Positions 43,624 to 53,408 are shown, counted from the first letter of the stretch. The stretch: DNA of 64,000 bases from Massilia arenae (GCF_008014745.1 NZ_VPFD01000019.1:1-64000), one strand, 5' to 3'. The notes: generated from the sequence alone by a model not told the origin. Program-made: numbers and translations.

Positions 43624-46503
43624 TTAGAACTTGTAGTTGGCGCCGAACTGATAGGTGCGGCCGTACTCCACGCGACGGGTGATCGAATCGCTGTTGTCGG
43701 TGTACTCCTGGTACGGCGCGTTGTTCCAGTTGTTCGCCTGGGCGAACACCGACATGCCTTTGGCGAAGCCCTTCTGGATCTCGTACGAGATCTGGAAGTC
43801 GACGATGGTCTCGCCCTTCACGAAGGTGTACTGCAGCGTGTCCGAGAAGTCAGGCGACTGGCCCAGGAAGTCCGAACGCTTGCGCGCCGCGGCGGCGATC
43901 TGGAAGCCGTTCTTCTCGTAGTACAGGCGCAGGTTGCTGACCTTGCGCGACAGGCCCGGAAGCGGGATGGTGGTCGCCGCCGTCTGCACATTGCCGAAGC
44001 CCAAAGCCGGCAGGTCGATCTTCGACGTGGTGTTCGAGTGGTTGGCCAGGATGCCGAAGCCGTCCAGCCATGGATGCACCATCTCGAGCGGCACGTTGAT
44101 CGCCAGCTCGTAACCGCGGATGGTGCCGCCGTCGCCGTTTTCAGGACGGTTCAGTACACCGATGGTCGAACCGGCGAACGAGCCGGAGGTCGGCAGCGGC
44201 GTGGTCTCGGTGACCCACGGCGCGAAGTCGTATTCCGACGGCGTACGCAGGATGAAGGTGTCGAGCTTCTTGTAGAAGCCGGCCGCGCTGATATAGCCCT
44301 TTTTGCCGAAGTATTTTTCGTACGACAGGTCGAACGACTTGGCCTTGAACGGCTCGAGCATCGGGTTGCCGCCGCCGCCGCTGAGGAAGGGGTTGGTCAC
44401 GCCGGTGTTGACGCCGAAGCCGATGCCGCCGCGCAGGTCGTCCAGGGTCGGACGCGACAGCACTTGCGCCACGCCCATGCGCAGCACCTGGTCGTTCTTA
44501 AGGTCGAACGACAGGTTCAGGCTCGGCAGCACATCCCAGTAGTCGTGCTCGCCGGTAGTGCGCACCACCGGGCAGGTGTCGGCGGTCTCGCCGGTGCAGT
44601 TGCCGCTGTTGTAGCCGCCGCCCATCTGCTTGGTGTGCACGAACTGGGTGCCGACGTTACCGCGGTATTCCAGGCCGAACAGCTCGCCGTTCAGGTCACC
44701 CATGACGTAGGCGGTCTGCACGGTTTCCTTGACGTCCCACATCTTGGTGAGGATGTCGGCATTGACCTTCGGCGCCAGCTCGTACACCGAGCCCAGCGAG
44801 CCGAGCGGATTCCAGGTGGAGATCGGGATGCCGCTGGTGCCGGCCGTATTCGGCGTGGCGCCCGGCATCGCGACGGCGCCAAAGCGGTCGCCGCCGATGA
44901 TCATCAGGCGGCCTTCGTCGCCGGTACGGGCTTTTTCGCGGTCGGTGAAGTTGTAGCCGAACTGGATCGCCGACATCGGGCCCCATTCGACGTTGCGCTT
45001 GGCGTTCAGGCGGATCGACTTGAGCGTGTCTTCGATATACGGCTGGGCCAGGTAACCAGCCTGGGCCAGCGGATTGTCGGCCGTGCCCGACCAGCCGTTG
45101 ACGTCGGTCAGACGGGCGACGTTGGGGTCGGCGTAGTTCAGGCCGGTGCGCCAGGCGATGTCGGTGAAGTTGCCGCCGTTAAAGCCGGTCCACGAGATCG
45201 TGTCCAGGTTGGCCGCATTGCCCGGCAGGCCGGCGCTGGTTTCATAGCGCGAGCTCAGCTTGGTGGCCTTGGACCAGGTGATGTCGGCGCTGGTATTCCA
45301 CTCGCCCAGTTTCAGCTCATTCTTCCAGCCGACGGTCTTCAGGTCGTCGTCCGCCGATTCGATGTGGTTGCGGACCACGGCCTTGTAGTTGGTCAGGGTG
45401 CCGCTGGTGGCGATGCCGTTCTGCACGGTCACGTTTTCCAGCACGCCGGCCGGGTCGTACAGGCCCGAGGTGTTGGCGCCGACGGCGCCTTCGATGCCGC
45501 TGCGCTTGTAGCCGGTTTCACCGGCCGAATAGAACAGGTCGACCGTCGAACGGAAGTTGCGGTTCGGGCGCCATTGCAGCGAGGCGAAGGCGCCGTCGCG
45601 GTTGTGGTAGCCGGTTTCGGTGTCGGCGGTGAAGCCCATCGGCAGGATCACGTCGCGGCCCTGGTAAGGCAGGACCGAGGTCTGGCCTCCCCAGGCGTCG
45701 AACTTGCGCTGCTCGCCGCCAGTTTCGTCGTACGAGGTCAGGCCGACCGCCACGCCGATCGTGCGGTTGGCGAACTGGTCGATGTACGACAGCGAGAAGC
45801 GGTCGCCGTCGCCTTCTTCGGCGGTGCGCACGCCCAGGCGGCTCTTCTTGTAGTTGACGGCGATGACGCGCTTGCCGAAGTCGAGCGGCTGCACGGTCTT
45901 GAGGTCGATGGTCGCGGCCAGGCCCTGGCCGATCACGCTCGCGTCCGGGGTCTTGTAGATCACCACGCCGCCCATCAGCTCGGACGGGAACAGGTCGAAT
46001 TCAGGATTGCGGGCGTTACCGGTCGAGGCCATTTCGCGGCCGTTGAGCAGGGTGCCGTTGAAGCTCGGCGACAGGCCGCGCACCGAAATTTCGGACGCGC
46101 GTCCCGAACCGCGGCTGCGTTGGGCGGTCACGCCCGGCAGGCGCGCGATCGATTCGGCAACCGAGGAGTCCGGCAGCTTGCCGATGTCTTCGGCCGAAAT
46201 CGCTTCGACGATGGAATTGGAATTGCGCTTGACCGAGATCGCCGCCTCGATGCCCTGGCGGATGCCGGTCACGGTGACGGTGGAGACGCCTGGCGCCGGC
46301 GCCGGGGTGGCGATGACTTCGCTGGTAGCGGCCGCGGTCGGGGTATTCGGTGCGACGGCGGTCTGCTCTTCGCTGCCGGACGCCTGGGCGAAGGCCTGGC
46401 CAGCCAGCGCCGACAGCAGGACGGCGCAGCCCGCGGCGAACGGGTTCAACGGGAATGCGGTACGCGCCGACTTGCCGGCGCGCCTGGTGGCGGTAGCTTT
46501 CAT
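43624..46503 (-). CDS. TonB-dependent outer-membrane receptor 2 (TonB-Xanth-Caul type)
   Basis: 959 residues. A signal peptide (cleavage about QAFA, residue 40) precedes a TonB-box-like VSTVTVTGIR, the plug motif SAEDIGKLPDSSVAESIARL and a barrel ending GANYKF. Overall build and plug motifs match receptor 1, but barrel sequences differ, so the two may take up glucans of different length. Divergent from the SusA-like gene across a 442-bp region carrying at least four operator-like palindromes. Confidence 0.95.
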   Translation of the reverse strand: MKATATRRAGKSARTAFPLNPFAAGCAVLLSALAGQAFAQASGSEEQTAVAPNTPTAAATSEVIATPAPAPGVSTVTVTGIRQGIEAAISVKRNSNSIVEAISAEDIGKLPDSSVAESIARLPGVTAQRSRGSGRASEISVRGLSPSFNGTLLNGREMASTGNARNPEFDLFPSELMGGVVIYKTPDASVIGQGLAATIDLKTVQPLDFGKRVIAVNYKKSRLGVRTAEEGDGDRFSLSYIDQFANRTIGVAVGLTSYDETGGEQRKFDAWGGQTSVLPYQGRDVILPMGFTADTETGYHNRDGAFASLQWRPNRNFRSTVDLFYSAGETGYKRSGIEGAVGANTSGLYDPAGVLENVTVQNGIATSGTLTNYKAVVRNHIESADDDLKTVGWKNELKLGEWNTSADITWSKATKLSSRYETSAGLPGNAANLDTISWTGFNGGNFTDIAWRTGLNYADPNVARLTDVNGWSGTADNPLAQAGYLAQPYIEDTLKSIRLNAKRNVEWGPMSAIQFGYNFTDREKARTGDEGRLMIIGGDRFGAVAMPGATPNTAGTSGIPISTWNPLGSLGSVYELAPKVNADILTKMWDVKETVQTAYVMGDLNGELFGLEYRGNVGTQFVHTKQMGGGYNSGNCTGETADTCPVVRTTGEHDYWDVLPSLNLSFDLKNDQVLRMGVAQVLSRPTLDDLRGGIGFGVNTGVTNPFLSGGGGNPMLEPFKAKSFDLSYEKYFGKKGYISAAGFYKKLDTFILRTPSEYDFAPWVTETTPLPTSGSFAGSTIGVLNRPENGDGGTIRGYELAINVPLEMVHPWLDGFGILANHSNTTSKIDLPALGFGNVQTAATTIPLPGLSRKVSNLRLYYEKNGFQIAAAARKRSDFLGQSPDFSDTLQYTFVKGETIVDFQISYEIQKGFAKGMSVFAQANNWNNAPYQEYTDNSDSITRRVEYGRTYQFGANYKF

Positions 46504-46597
46504 GTGTCTCCTCGGTGAAAGGCGGTTTCCCGCGGCGCGGCGTTGCCGCTGCCGGGGTCATTGCCTCGACAATTTTTATCAGCCTCGATAGAACGTC

Positions 46598-46612
46598 TGT
46601 ACTAAAACTAGA
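46598..46612. promoter_or_regulatory. HexR/RpiR-like site upstream of receptor 2
   Basis: TGTACTAAAACTAGA, 95 nt upstream of the receptor 2 start; matches the site at 41681-41695 in 14 of 15 bases. Confidence 0.5.
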
Positions 46613-46681
46613 TGTTGCAATCGAAAAACTGTGTGTATCGACAATAATGGCAGGTTTCGCGAAAAACAGTGTTTAGCGCGT

Positions 46682-46696
46682 TGTAACTGGGCTACA
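46682..46696. promoter_or_regulatory. HexR/RpiR-like site in divergent region
   Basis: TGTAA-CTGGG-CTACA, near-perfect arms. Confidence 0.45.
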
Positions 46697-46778
46697 GAAA
46701 TGGGCGTGTTCGGCGATGCGGAAGGGGATTTCGTACTGTTTCTAAAGGAAATCTTAAGATTCATCGACCGCGTTTCCG

Positions 46779-46793
46779 TGTAGTTCCACTAGA
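46779..46793. promoter_or_regulatory. HexR/RpiR-like site in divergent region
   Basis: TGTAG-TTCCA-CTAGA, one mismatch between arms, midway between receptor 2 and the SusA-like gene. Confidence 0.4.
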
Positions 46794-46895
46794 GACGGGT
46801 CGGGGTGTATTGATTGTTAGCGGTCATTTTCTATAGTACTCTTTCGCCAACACAACAACATTTCGCGCCAACTCCGTAGTCATCCTGCATGGTTT

Positions 46896-46910
46896 TGTAG
46901 TCTTACTACC
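46896..46910. promoter_or_regulatory. HexR/RpiR-like site before SusA-like gene
   Basis: TGTAG-TCTTA-CTACC. It lies 36 nt before the ATG of the SusA-like gene, a position suited to repression. Confidence 0.5.
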
Positions 46911-46945
46911 TGAACAGCTGATAGCGGTAACGGCGCTCAATAATC

Positions 46946-48799
46946 ATGAGACAACTCCTCGCCAGCATCGTGCTCGGCGGCGCTTCGCTTGCCGTCCACG
47001 CCCAGACTCCCGACATCGCCCGCATGGAGCCGCCCTTCTGGTGGGCCGGCATGCAGCACGCCCAGGTGCAGTTGATGGTGTATGGCGACAAGATCGCCGA
47101 CCTGGACCCGTCGCTGGCGTATCCGGGCGTGCGCATCGCCTCGGTCACCCGCACCCCGAACCGCAACTACCTGTTCATCGACCTGGTGCTCGACCCGAAG
47201 GTCAAGCCAGGCAGCTTCGACATCGCCTTCAAGGGCGCCAACCGCACGGCCAGCTACACCTATCGCCTGCTGGAGCGCGAAGCCGGCTCGGGCGAGCGCC
47301 AGGGTTTCAGCAGCAAGGACGCGATCTACCAGATCATGCCGGACCGCTTCGCCAACGGCGACCCGTCCAACGACAGCGTCGAGGGCATGCCCGACAAGCT
47401 TGACCGCAAGGGTGGCCTGGGCCGCCACGGCGGCGACATCAAGGGCATCATCGACCGCCTCGACTACGTCGCCGGCCTGGGCTTCACCCAGCTGTGGCCG
47501 ACGCCGCTGATCGAAAACAATATGCCGGGCTACTCCTACCACGGCTATGCGGCGACCGACCTGTACAAGATCGACCCGCGCTACGGCAGCAACGAGGACT
47601 TCAAGCGCCTGTCGCAGGAAGCGAAAAAACACGGCATCGGCATCATCCAGGACGTGGTGCTGTCGCACATCGGCAGCCACCACTGGTGGATGAAGGACTT
47701 GCCGACGCCGGACTGGATCAACTACAGCGACAAGTTCGTGCCGACCCACCACTACCACACGGCGGTGCAGGATCCATACGGCTCGAAGGAAGACGCCGAC
47801 AACTTCACGCGCGGCTGGTTCGTCAAGAGCATGCCCGACATGAACCAGTCCAATCAGCTGGTGTCGAACTACCTCATCCAGAACAATATCTGGTGGATCG
47901 AGTACGCTGGTCTTTCCGGGCTGCGCATCGACACTTTCGGCTATTCGGACAAGGCCTTCCTGGGCGAGTACACGAAGCGCCTGATGACGGAGTACCCGAA
48001 CCTGAACCTGGTCGGCGAAGAGTGGAGCACCAAGGTGCCGGTGGTGGCCTACTGGCAGCGCGGCAAGCAGAACTTCGACGGCTACCAGGCCTACACCCCG
48101 AGCCTGATGGACTTCCCGGTGGCCGAGGCGATGCGCAAGGCGCTGGCCGATAAAAAAGGCGGCAACGTCTTCACCGACGTCTACGAGACGCTGTCGCTCG
48201 ACTACCTGTATCCGGAGCCGGGCAACCTGGTGCTGTTCGCGGACAACCACGACATGTCACGCATCTACAGCGAAGTGGGCGAAGACTTCGACAAGTACCG
48301 CATGGCCATGATCTTCATGATGACGGCGCCGCGTATTCCGCAGTTCTACACGGGCGACGAAATCCTGATGACCAGCGCCGTCGGCGAGCGCAACGATGCC
48401 ACCTACCGCACCCCGTTCCCGGGCGGCTGGGCGGGCGACAAGATCGATGCGTTCAAGGGTATCGGTCTCACGTCCAAGCAGCGCAATGCGCAGGATTTCG
48501 TGCGCAAGCTGGCCAACTGGCGCAAGGGCCAGCCGGTCATCCACAGCGGCAAGATGATGCATTACGGCCCGCAGGACAACACCTGGGTCTACTTCCGCTA
48601 CAACGATGACAAGAAGGTGCTGGTCGCCTTCAACAACAACGCCAAGGAGATGTCGCTGGACGTCGTGCGCTTTCGCGAAATGCTCTCCGGCGTGGCCAGC
48701 GGCACCGACGCGCTGACCGGCAAGACCTATGACTTGCGCGAGAAGCTGGTGCTTCCCGCACGTGCCGCAGTCCTCCTCGAACTGGACGCGCCACGATGA
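46946..48799 (+). CDS. periplasmic GH13 cyclomaltodextrinase/neopullulanase (SusA-like)
   Basis: 617 residues with a Sec signal peptide (AVHAQ, about residue 19). An N-terminal beta domain (about 22-110) precedes the GH13 barrel, as in cyclomaltodextrinase-type enzymes. Region I reads DVVLSH (236-241, Ser where Asn is more common), region II GLRIDT has nucleophile D329, region III VGEEW has E358 and region IV DNHD has D436. It would hydrolyse maltodextrins or cyclodextrins in the periplasm. Its stop overlaps the next start by 4 nt (ATGA), so the two enzymes are made together. Confidence 0.93.
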   Translation: MRQLLASIVLGGASLAVHAQTPDIARMEPPFWWAGMQHAQVQLMVYGDKIADLDPSLAYPGVRIASVTRTPNRNYLFIDLVLDPKVKPGSFDIAFKGANRTASYTYRLLEREAGSGERQGFSSKDAIYQIMPDRFANGDPSNDSVEGMPDKLDRKGGLGRHGGDIKGIIDRLDYVAGLGFTQLWPTPLIENNMPGYSYHGYAATDLYKIDPRYGSNEDFKRLSQEAKKHGIGIIQDVVLSHIGSHHWWMKDLPTPDWINYSDKFVPTHHYHTAVQDPYGSKEDADNFTRGWFVKSMPDMNQSNQLVSNYLIQNNIWWIEYAGLSGLRIDTFGYSDKAFLGEYTKRLMTEYPNLNLVGEEWSTKVPVVAYWQRGKQNFDGYQAYTPSLMDFPVAEAMRKALADKKGGNVFTDVYETLSLDYLYPEPGNLVLFADNHDMSRIYSEVGEDFDKYRMAMIFMMTAPRIPQFYTGDEILMTSAVGERNDATYRTPFPGGWAGDKIDAFKGIGLTSKQRNAQDFVRKLANWRKGQPVIHSGKMMHYGPQDNTWVYFRYNDDKKVLVAFNNNAKEMSLDVVRFREMLSGVASGTDALTGKTYDLREKLVLPARAAVLLELDAPR

Positions 48800-51690
48800 A
48801 GCGCCATGCCATCGCCCTCGCCGCCCTGCTCTCTTGCGGGTCTGTTCTCGCCCAGAACGTCGACGGCCTGTACGTGCGCGGCGCCTTCAATGGCTGGGGC
48901 ACCGCCAGTCCGCTGGCGGCCAGGGGCGATGGCATCTACCAGGCCGACGTCGAGGTCATGCCCGGCAACCACGCCTTCAAGCTGGGGACGGGCGACTGGA
49001 GCGCCGAGTGGGTGATCGATCCCGATAAAAGCACCAGCGTCAGGCCGGATACCGACTACCGCCTGGAGCGGCAGTCCGGTCCCGAGACCTTCCTGTTCGT
49101 GCGCCAGCCGGGCACCTACCGCTTCACGATCGACGCGCGCGATCGCGCAAAACCCGTGCTGAAGGTGGCGCGCATCGCCGACACCCAGCGTGGCGCCGGC
49201 CCCGATCCGCATGCCGGCCACGCGGCCCAGGCAAGCCAGCAATGGCCGACCTGGGACGGCAAGATGGAAACCGTGCGCTACTCGACGCCGGATGCGGATG
49301 CGCCGCTGCGCCGCTACGTCCAGTCGAGCACCATGCTGCTGCGCGACCCCGGTCCGCAGCACGTCAAATATGCCGAAGAAGAGGGCCTGCCGCGCGTACG
49401 CAGCGGCAACCTGGCCTTCGACGCCCTGTTCGCGATGGCCGGCCGCGAGATGCGCCAGAATTCGGTCAGCCAGATCAATGACGGCAACTACAACGGCGGC
49501 AATGCGATCGACTGCGCGTGCTTCGCCACCGGCGAGAAATGGGCTTATGTCTGGACCCGCGACCTGTCGTATGCGGCCGACCTGGGCCTGGCCCTGCTCG
49601 ACCCGCAGCGGGTGCGCAATTCACTGGATTTCAAGCTCTCGGGCTGGCGTCCGGACATCACCGCCGCGCCGCAGATCCCGGGCACGCCGGACGGCCTGCA
49701 GATCGTGCAGGACACCGGCAGCGGCGGCAGCTGGCCGGTCAGCACCGACAGGCTGACCTGGGCCCTGGCGGCCGAGGAAACGCTGCGCACCCTGCCCGTT
49801 TCCGAACGCGCCGCGTTCGCCGCGCGCGCCCTGAAGGCGCTGGCGAACACGATCGAGATCGATCGCGTGGCGGCCTTCGATCCGGTGTCCGGCCTGTACA
49901 CGGGCGAGGAATCCTTCCTCGACTGGCGCGACCAGACCTACGCCGCCTGGATCCCGGGCGACCTGGCCTCGATGGCCAGTTCCAAGGCGCTGTCGACCAA
50001 CGTCGTGTATTACCAGGCGCTGAATCTGGCCGCGAAACTGGCGCGCGAGCACAAGGATGACGACAAGGCGCAGCGCTACACGCGCTGGGCGCAAGAACTG
50101 AAGCGGGCGATCAACGAGCGCCTGTGGTTGAAAGACGCTGGCATGTACAGCAGCCTCACTGCCGGCCACCTGGACGACGCGCCGCTGCACAAGTTCGACT
50201 GGCTGGGCCAGGCGCTGGCCATCGTCAGCGGCGTGGCCGACGAGCGCCAGGCGCGCTCGATCCTGGCACGCTATCCGCATGGTCCGCTGGGTGCCCCAAT
50301 GATCTGGCCGCAGCAGATTGGCGCGCCGGTGTATCACAATCGCTCGAGCTGGCCGTTCGTGACCGCCTATGGCCTGCGCGCGGCGGCACAGGGCAAGAAC
50401 GCGGCGGTGGCCGACGTGGCCTACGCTGGGCTGATGCGCGGCGCGGCGGTGAACCTGTCGAATATGGAAAACCTCGAGTGGCTGTCCGGCCAGCCGCTGC
50501 TGCTCGACGAGGACAACCCGGGGCTGAGCGGTCCGGTGATCAACTCGCGCCGCCAGCTGTGGTCGGTCGGCGGCTATCTCGGCATGGTGATCGGGAATGT
50601 GTTCGGCGTGGAGACGCTGGACGACGGCATCGCATTGAAGCCTTTCGTGACAGCGAAACTGCGCCGCGAGACCTTCGGTGGCACGAACGAGATCGCACTG
50701 CACGACCTGCGCCTGCACGGCAAGCGCATCGACGTGCGCCTGCAACTGCCTGCCGCGAGCGAGAAGGATGGCTATTACGCTGTCGAGCGCATCGTCCTGA
50801 ATGGCAAGCAGGTCAGCGGCGCGATCCACCTGGACGCACTGGCTGACAGCAACCGCATCGAGATCGTTCTCGGCAATCTGGTGGCCGGCCAGCAGGACAT
50901 CCGCCGCGTCAACGCCAATCCCTATGAAGAAGCAAGCGCCGTCTTCGGCCCGCGCGAGCCGACCATCGACAGCCTGGCGCGCGCAGCCTCGGGCCCTGTC
51001 ACCTTGCAGATCGGCGCCAACGGCAACGCCGCCAACGTGAGCTACCGCGTCTACCGCGACGGCAAGCTGGTGGCCGACAAGCTGCCGGCCGGGGCCTGGG
51101 TCGATCGCAAGGCAGGCGCCACCTCATGCTATGCGATCGAAGCCTTGTACACCGACAGCGGCAACGTCAGCCACCACAGCCAGCCGCGCTGCGTCGATGC
51201 GGGTATCGAGATTCCCGTAACCGATGCGCGTGTACACGCGAACCTGAAGGTGACAGCACCCGATGCGCGCTTCACGCAGGCTCACCTCAAGGACTGGGGC
51301 AAGCCGGACGACCGCTTCGCCGTCGACGGCATCCGCATCGAGCGAGCTGGCGATTACCGCATCCAGGTGCGTTACCACAACGGTGCCAACCAGGTGAACC
51401 TGGGCATCAGCGGCGGCGTGAAATGGCTGGCGCTAAAGGATGGCAGTGGCAAGGTCGTGGCCCAGGGCGTGATCCAGCTGCCGCATGCGCCGCTGCTGCA
51501 GAAGGATACGCCGAGCGTGTACTCGACGCCGCTGGCGGCGCGCATCAAGGCGGGCAGCTACCGTCTCGAGATGACGGACTTCTACAATATGAGTTATCTC
51601 GACAGTAACCGCAGCTTCACCGGCGCCGGCGGCGCGGAGACGTCGAACCGGTTCGATATTTATGGGGTGCGCTTGTTGCGGGTGAAGTAA
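48796..51690 (+). CDS. probable (alpha/alpha)6 six-hairpin glycosidase with N-terminal starch-binding-like domain
   Basis: 964 residues. A signal peptide (SVLAQ, about residue 20) is followed by a CBM48/E-set-like domain (YVRGAFNGWG; about 22-120) and a large helical domain with WTRDLSYAADLGLALLDP (about residue 253) and WLGQALAIVSG, the pattern of six-hairpin glycosidases related to GH15/GH37/GH63. At least one beta-rich C-terminal domain follows (about 700-964). I cannot place it in a CAZy family with confidence. Translational coupling to the SusA-like gene implies action on the same glucans, for example an exo-acting alpha-glucosidase. Catalytic acids are not assigned. Confidence 0.75.
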   Translation: MKRHAIALAALLSCGSVLAQNVDGLYVRGAFNGWGTASPLAARGDGIYQADVEVMPGNHAFKLGTGDWSAEWVIDPDKSTSVRPDTDYRLERQSGPETFLFVRQPGTYRFTIDARDRAKPVLKVARIADTQRGAGPDPHAGHAAQASQQWPTWDGKMETVRYSTPDADAPLRRYVQSSTMLLRDPGPQHVKYAEEEGLPRVRSGNLAFDALFAMAGREMRQNSVSQINDGNYNGGNAIDCACFATGEKWAYVWTRDLSYAADLGLALLDPQRVRNSLDFKLSGWRPDITAAPQIPGTPDGLQIVQDTGSGGSWPVSTDRLTWALAAEETLRTLPVSERAAFAARALKALANTIEIDRVAAFDPVSGLYTGEESFLDWRDQTYAAWIPGDLASMASSKALSTNVVYYQALNLAAKLAREHKDDDKAQRYTRWAQELKRAINERLWLKDAGMYSSLTAGHLDDAPLHKFDWLGQALAIVSGVADERQARSILARYPHGPLGAPMIWPQQIGAPVYHNRSSWPFVTAYGLRAAAQGKNAAVADVAYAGLMRGAAVNLSNMENLEWLSGQPLLLDEDNPGLSGPVINSRRQLWSVGGYLGMVIGNVFGVETLDDGIALKPFVTAKLRRETFGGTNEIALHDLRLHGKRIDVRLQLPAASEKDGYYAVERIVLNGKQVSGAIHLDALADSNRIEIVLGNLVAGQQDIRRVNANPYEEASAVFGPREPTIDSLARAASGPVTLQIGANGNAANVSYRVYRDGKLVADKLPAGAWVDRKAGATSCYAIEALYTDSGNVSHHSQPRCVDAGIEIPVTDARVHANLKVTAPDARFTQAHLKDWGKPDDRFAVDGIRIERAGDYRIQVRYHNGANQVNLGISGGVKWLALKDGSGKVVAQGVIQLPHAPLLQKDTPSVYSTPLAARIKAGSYRLEMTDFYNMSYLDSNRSFTGAGGAETSNRFDIYGVRLLRVK

Positions 51691-51714
51691 AGCCCGGCCA
51701 GATAGTCAGCTACC

Positions 51715-51744
51715 ACGTCGTTCCCGCGAAGGCGGGAACGACGT
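51715..51744. repeat. single REP palindrome
   Basis: ACGTCGTTCCCGC-GAAG-GCGGGAACGACGT, perfect 13-bp arms, 24 nt past the six-hairpin glycosidase stop. It may also act as an mRNA-end stem. Confidence 0.85.
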
Positions 51745-51789
51745 GCTGGCGTCAGCAAAGAAGGTAATCGTTAGCTTGACGCTCAGGCT

Positions 51790-52785
51790 TCAGGCAGTCT
51801 CGAACGTGCCGCCCGCACTCTCCACGGGCCTCGGCTCACCGCGTCCGCTGGAAGACACCAGCAGCTTGAGCCGCCCTTCAAGCACCCTGAATTCGAACGG
51901 CGTAGCCATCTTGCTCACCTCGCCGTCGGCCGCCACCTTCAGGCGCTTGCGGCCATAGAACGACGGCGTGCGCACCGTCATGCTCTTGAACGCGAAGGCG
52001 ATGACGTCGTCGCCCGCGCCGAGCTTGCCAAAAGCGCCGCGGATCAAGAGGCCCAGCAGCCCGAGCTTGCCCATCGGCTTGGGCGCCAGCGCCACCAGCT
52101 GACCTTCTTCCACCGCCTCGGTCAGGCCTTCCATCCCGACCTGCTCCATCTGCAGGCGATTATTACCCACGAACAAAGTTGTGGTGCGTAGGTGTTTTTG
52201 CTTGCCGTCGAGTTCGAGCGTAATGCGCAGGTGGCGGTGTGGACGCAGCGCCATCTTGATCGCCGACAGGAAGGCGACGAGGCGGCTGCGGCCATATTCG
52301 CGCTTGTCGTGTTCGCGCGCCTCGAGCAGCGCCGGATACAAGCCCACACTGGCATTGACCAGAAAGATCTTGTTGTTGAGCATGCCGATCTGCACCGGCC
52401 TCACCTCGGCGCGCAGCATCGCGTACACCGCCTCGGCCAGGTCTTCCGGAATGCCGTGGGTGCGGCCAAAGTAATTGAAGGTTCCCTGCGGCAGCACGCC
52501 GAACAGGCAGCCGGCCAGCACCGCCTGGTGCGCCACCGTGTTGATGGTGCCGTCGCCGCCGGCCGCGACCAGTACGCCGCCGTCAGCAAGGGCCTTGGCG
52601 GCCATTTCGCGCGCGATGTTTTCCAGTCTCTCTGGATCTTCGACCACTTCCAGGTGGCAGACCCGGCCCGACTGGTCGATGACCTCGCGGATCGTCGAGA
52701 TGCGCTCCTCGGTCTCGGAATGCCCGGAACCGGCATTCAAGACAATGTAGAAATGGGCGTCTGGCGGCAACTCATTGGATGGCAT
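51790..52785 (-). CDS. diacylglycerol/lipid kinase family protein (DAGK_cat, YegS/LCB5 type)
   Basis: 331 residues. The N-terminal kinase domain has the nucleotide-binding GGDGT (AAGGDGTINTVAH, about residue 74) and the conserved LPQGTFNYFGRTHGIP; the C-terminal beta domain follows from about 130. The family phosphorylates diacylglycerol or related lipids at the membrane. ATG 52785 begins the conserved region; an in-frame ATG 13 codons earlier (52824) is possible. No partner genes nearby. Confidence 0.92.
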   Translation of the reverse strand: MPSNELPPDAHFYIVLNAGSGHSETEERISTIREVIDQSGRVCHLEVVEDPERLENIAREMAAKALADGGVLVAAGGDGTINTVAHQAVLAGCLFGVLPQGTFNYFGRTHGIPEDLAEAVYAMLRAEVRPVQIGMLNNKIFLVNASVGLYPALLEAREHDKREYGRSRLVAFLSAIKMALRPHRHLRITLELDGKQKHLRTTTLFVGNNRLQMEQVGMEGLTEAVEEGQLVALAPKPMGKLGLLGLLIRGAFGKLGAGDDVIAFAFKSMTVRTPSFYGRKRLKVAADGEVSKMATPFEFRVLEGRLKLLVSSSGRGEPRPVESAGGTFETA

Positions 52786-52859
52786 CGGTGTCGTTTCGGT
52801 CAGCAGGCGTTGGAGATGCGCCATCGTACCATCGTCAATACCCGCACAAGGTGCGCTAC

Positions 52860-53375
52860 TCAACCATCCAGATCGGCCAGGTAGACGTCCACCTCGGGCT
52901 GGCCGGGAGCCAGGCTGGCGCGGCGTTCCAGGCGCAGTCCCAGGCGCTGCAGGAGCGCGATCGAGGCCGCATTGCCGGGAGAGACGATCGCCGCCAGGCG
53001 CCGGATGCCCAGCCGCACTGCGAGACCCACCACCGCCTGCCCCGCCTCGAAGGCATAGCCGCATCCGCGGTACGCGGGCAGGAAGGCATAGCCGATGTCC
53101 ACGTGCTCCAGGGTGTCGCGCTTGACCAGCCCGGACAGGCCGATCGGCGCGCCATCCGCCAGCCGCTCGACCAGGTACAGCGAATGGCCGTATTTCTCCT
53201 GCATCGCGATCGGCCCCTCGACCAGGCCGCGGCGCGCGGCGTCGACGGTGCGCAGCTTGCGGTCGCCGATGTGCTCGATGAAGGCGGGGTCGTTGGCCAG
53301 CGCCAGGTAGAACGGGGCGTCGTCCTCGGTGACGAGGCGCAGGCGCAGGCGGTCGGTGGTGAGGATCTCGGTCAT
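52860..53375 (-). CDS. GNAT N-acetyltransferase (RimJ/RimL-like)
   Basis: 171 residues. TDRLRLRLVTEDDAPFYLAL is the usual start of RimJ/L-type GNATs, and the acetyl-CoA loop corresponds to LPAYRGCGYAFEAGQAVV (R/Q-x-x-G-x-G/A with Cys in the middle). NAASIALLQRLGLRLE is the conserved C-terminal helix-strand. The substrate is unknown: ribosomal proteins, amino acids and small molecules are all possible. Start 53375 is favoured over 53387. Confidence 0.9.
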   Translation of the reverse strand: MTEILTTDRLRLRLVTEDDAPFYLALANDPAFIEHIGDRKLRTVDAARRGLVEGPIAMQEKYGHSLYLVERLADGAPIGLSGLVKRDTLEHVDIGYAFLPAYRGCGYAFEAGQAVVGLAVRLGIRRLAAIVSPGNAASIALLQRLGLRLERRASLAPGQPEVDVYLADLDG

Positions 53376-53408
53376 GGCCGGGATCATATCGCGCTTAGCT
53401 AAGTTCTA

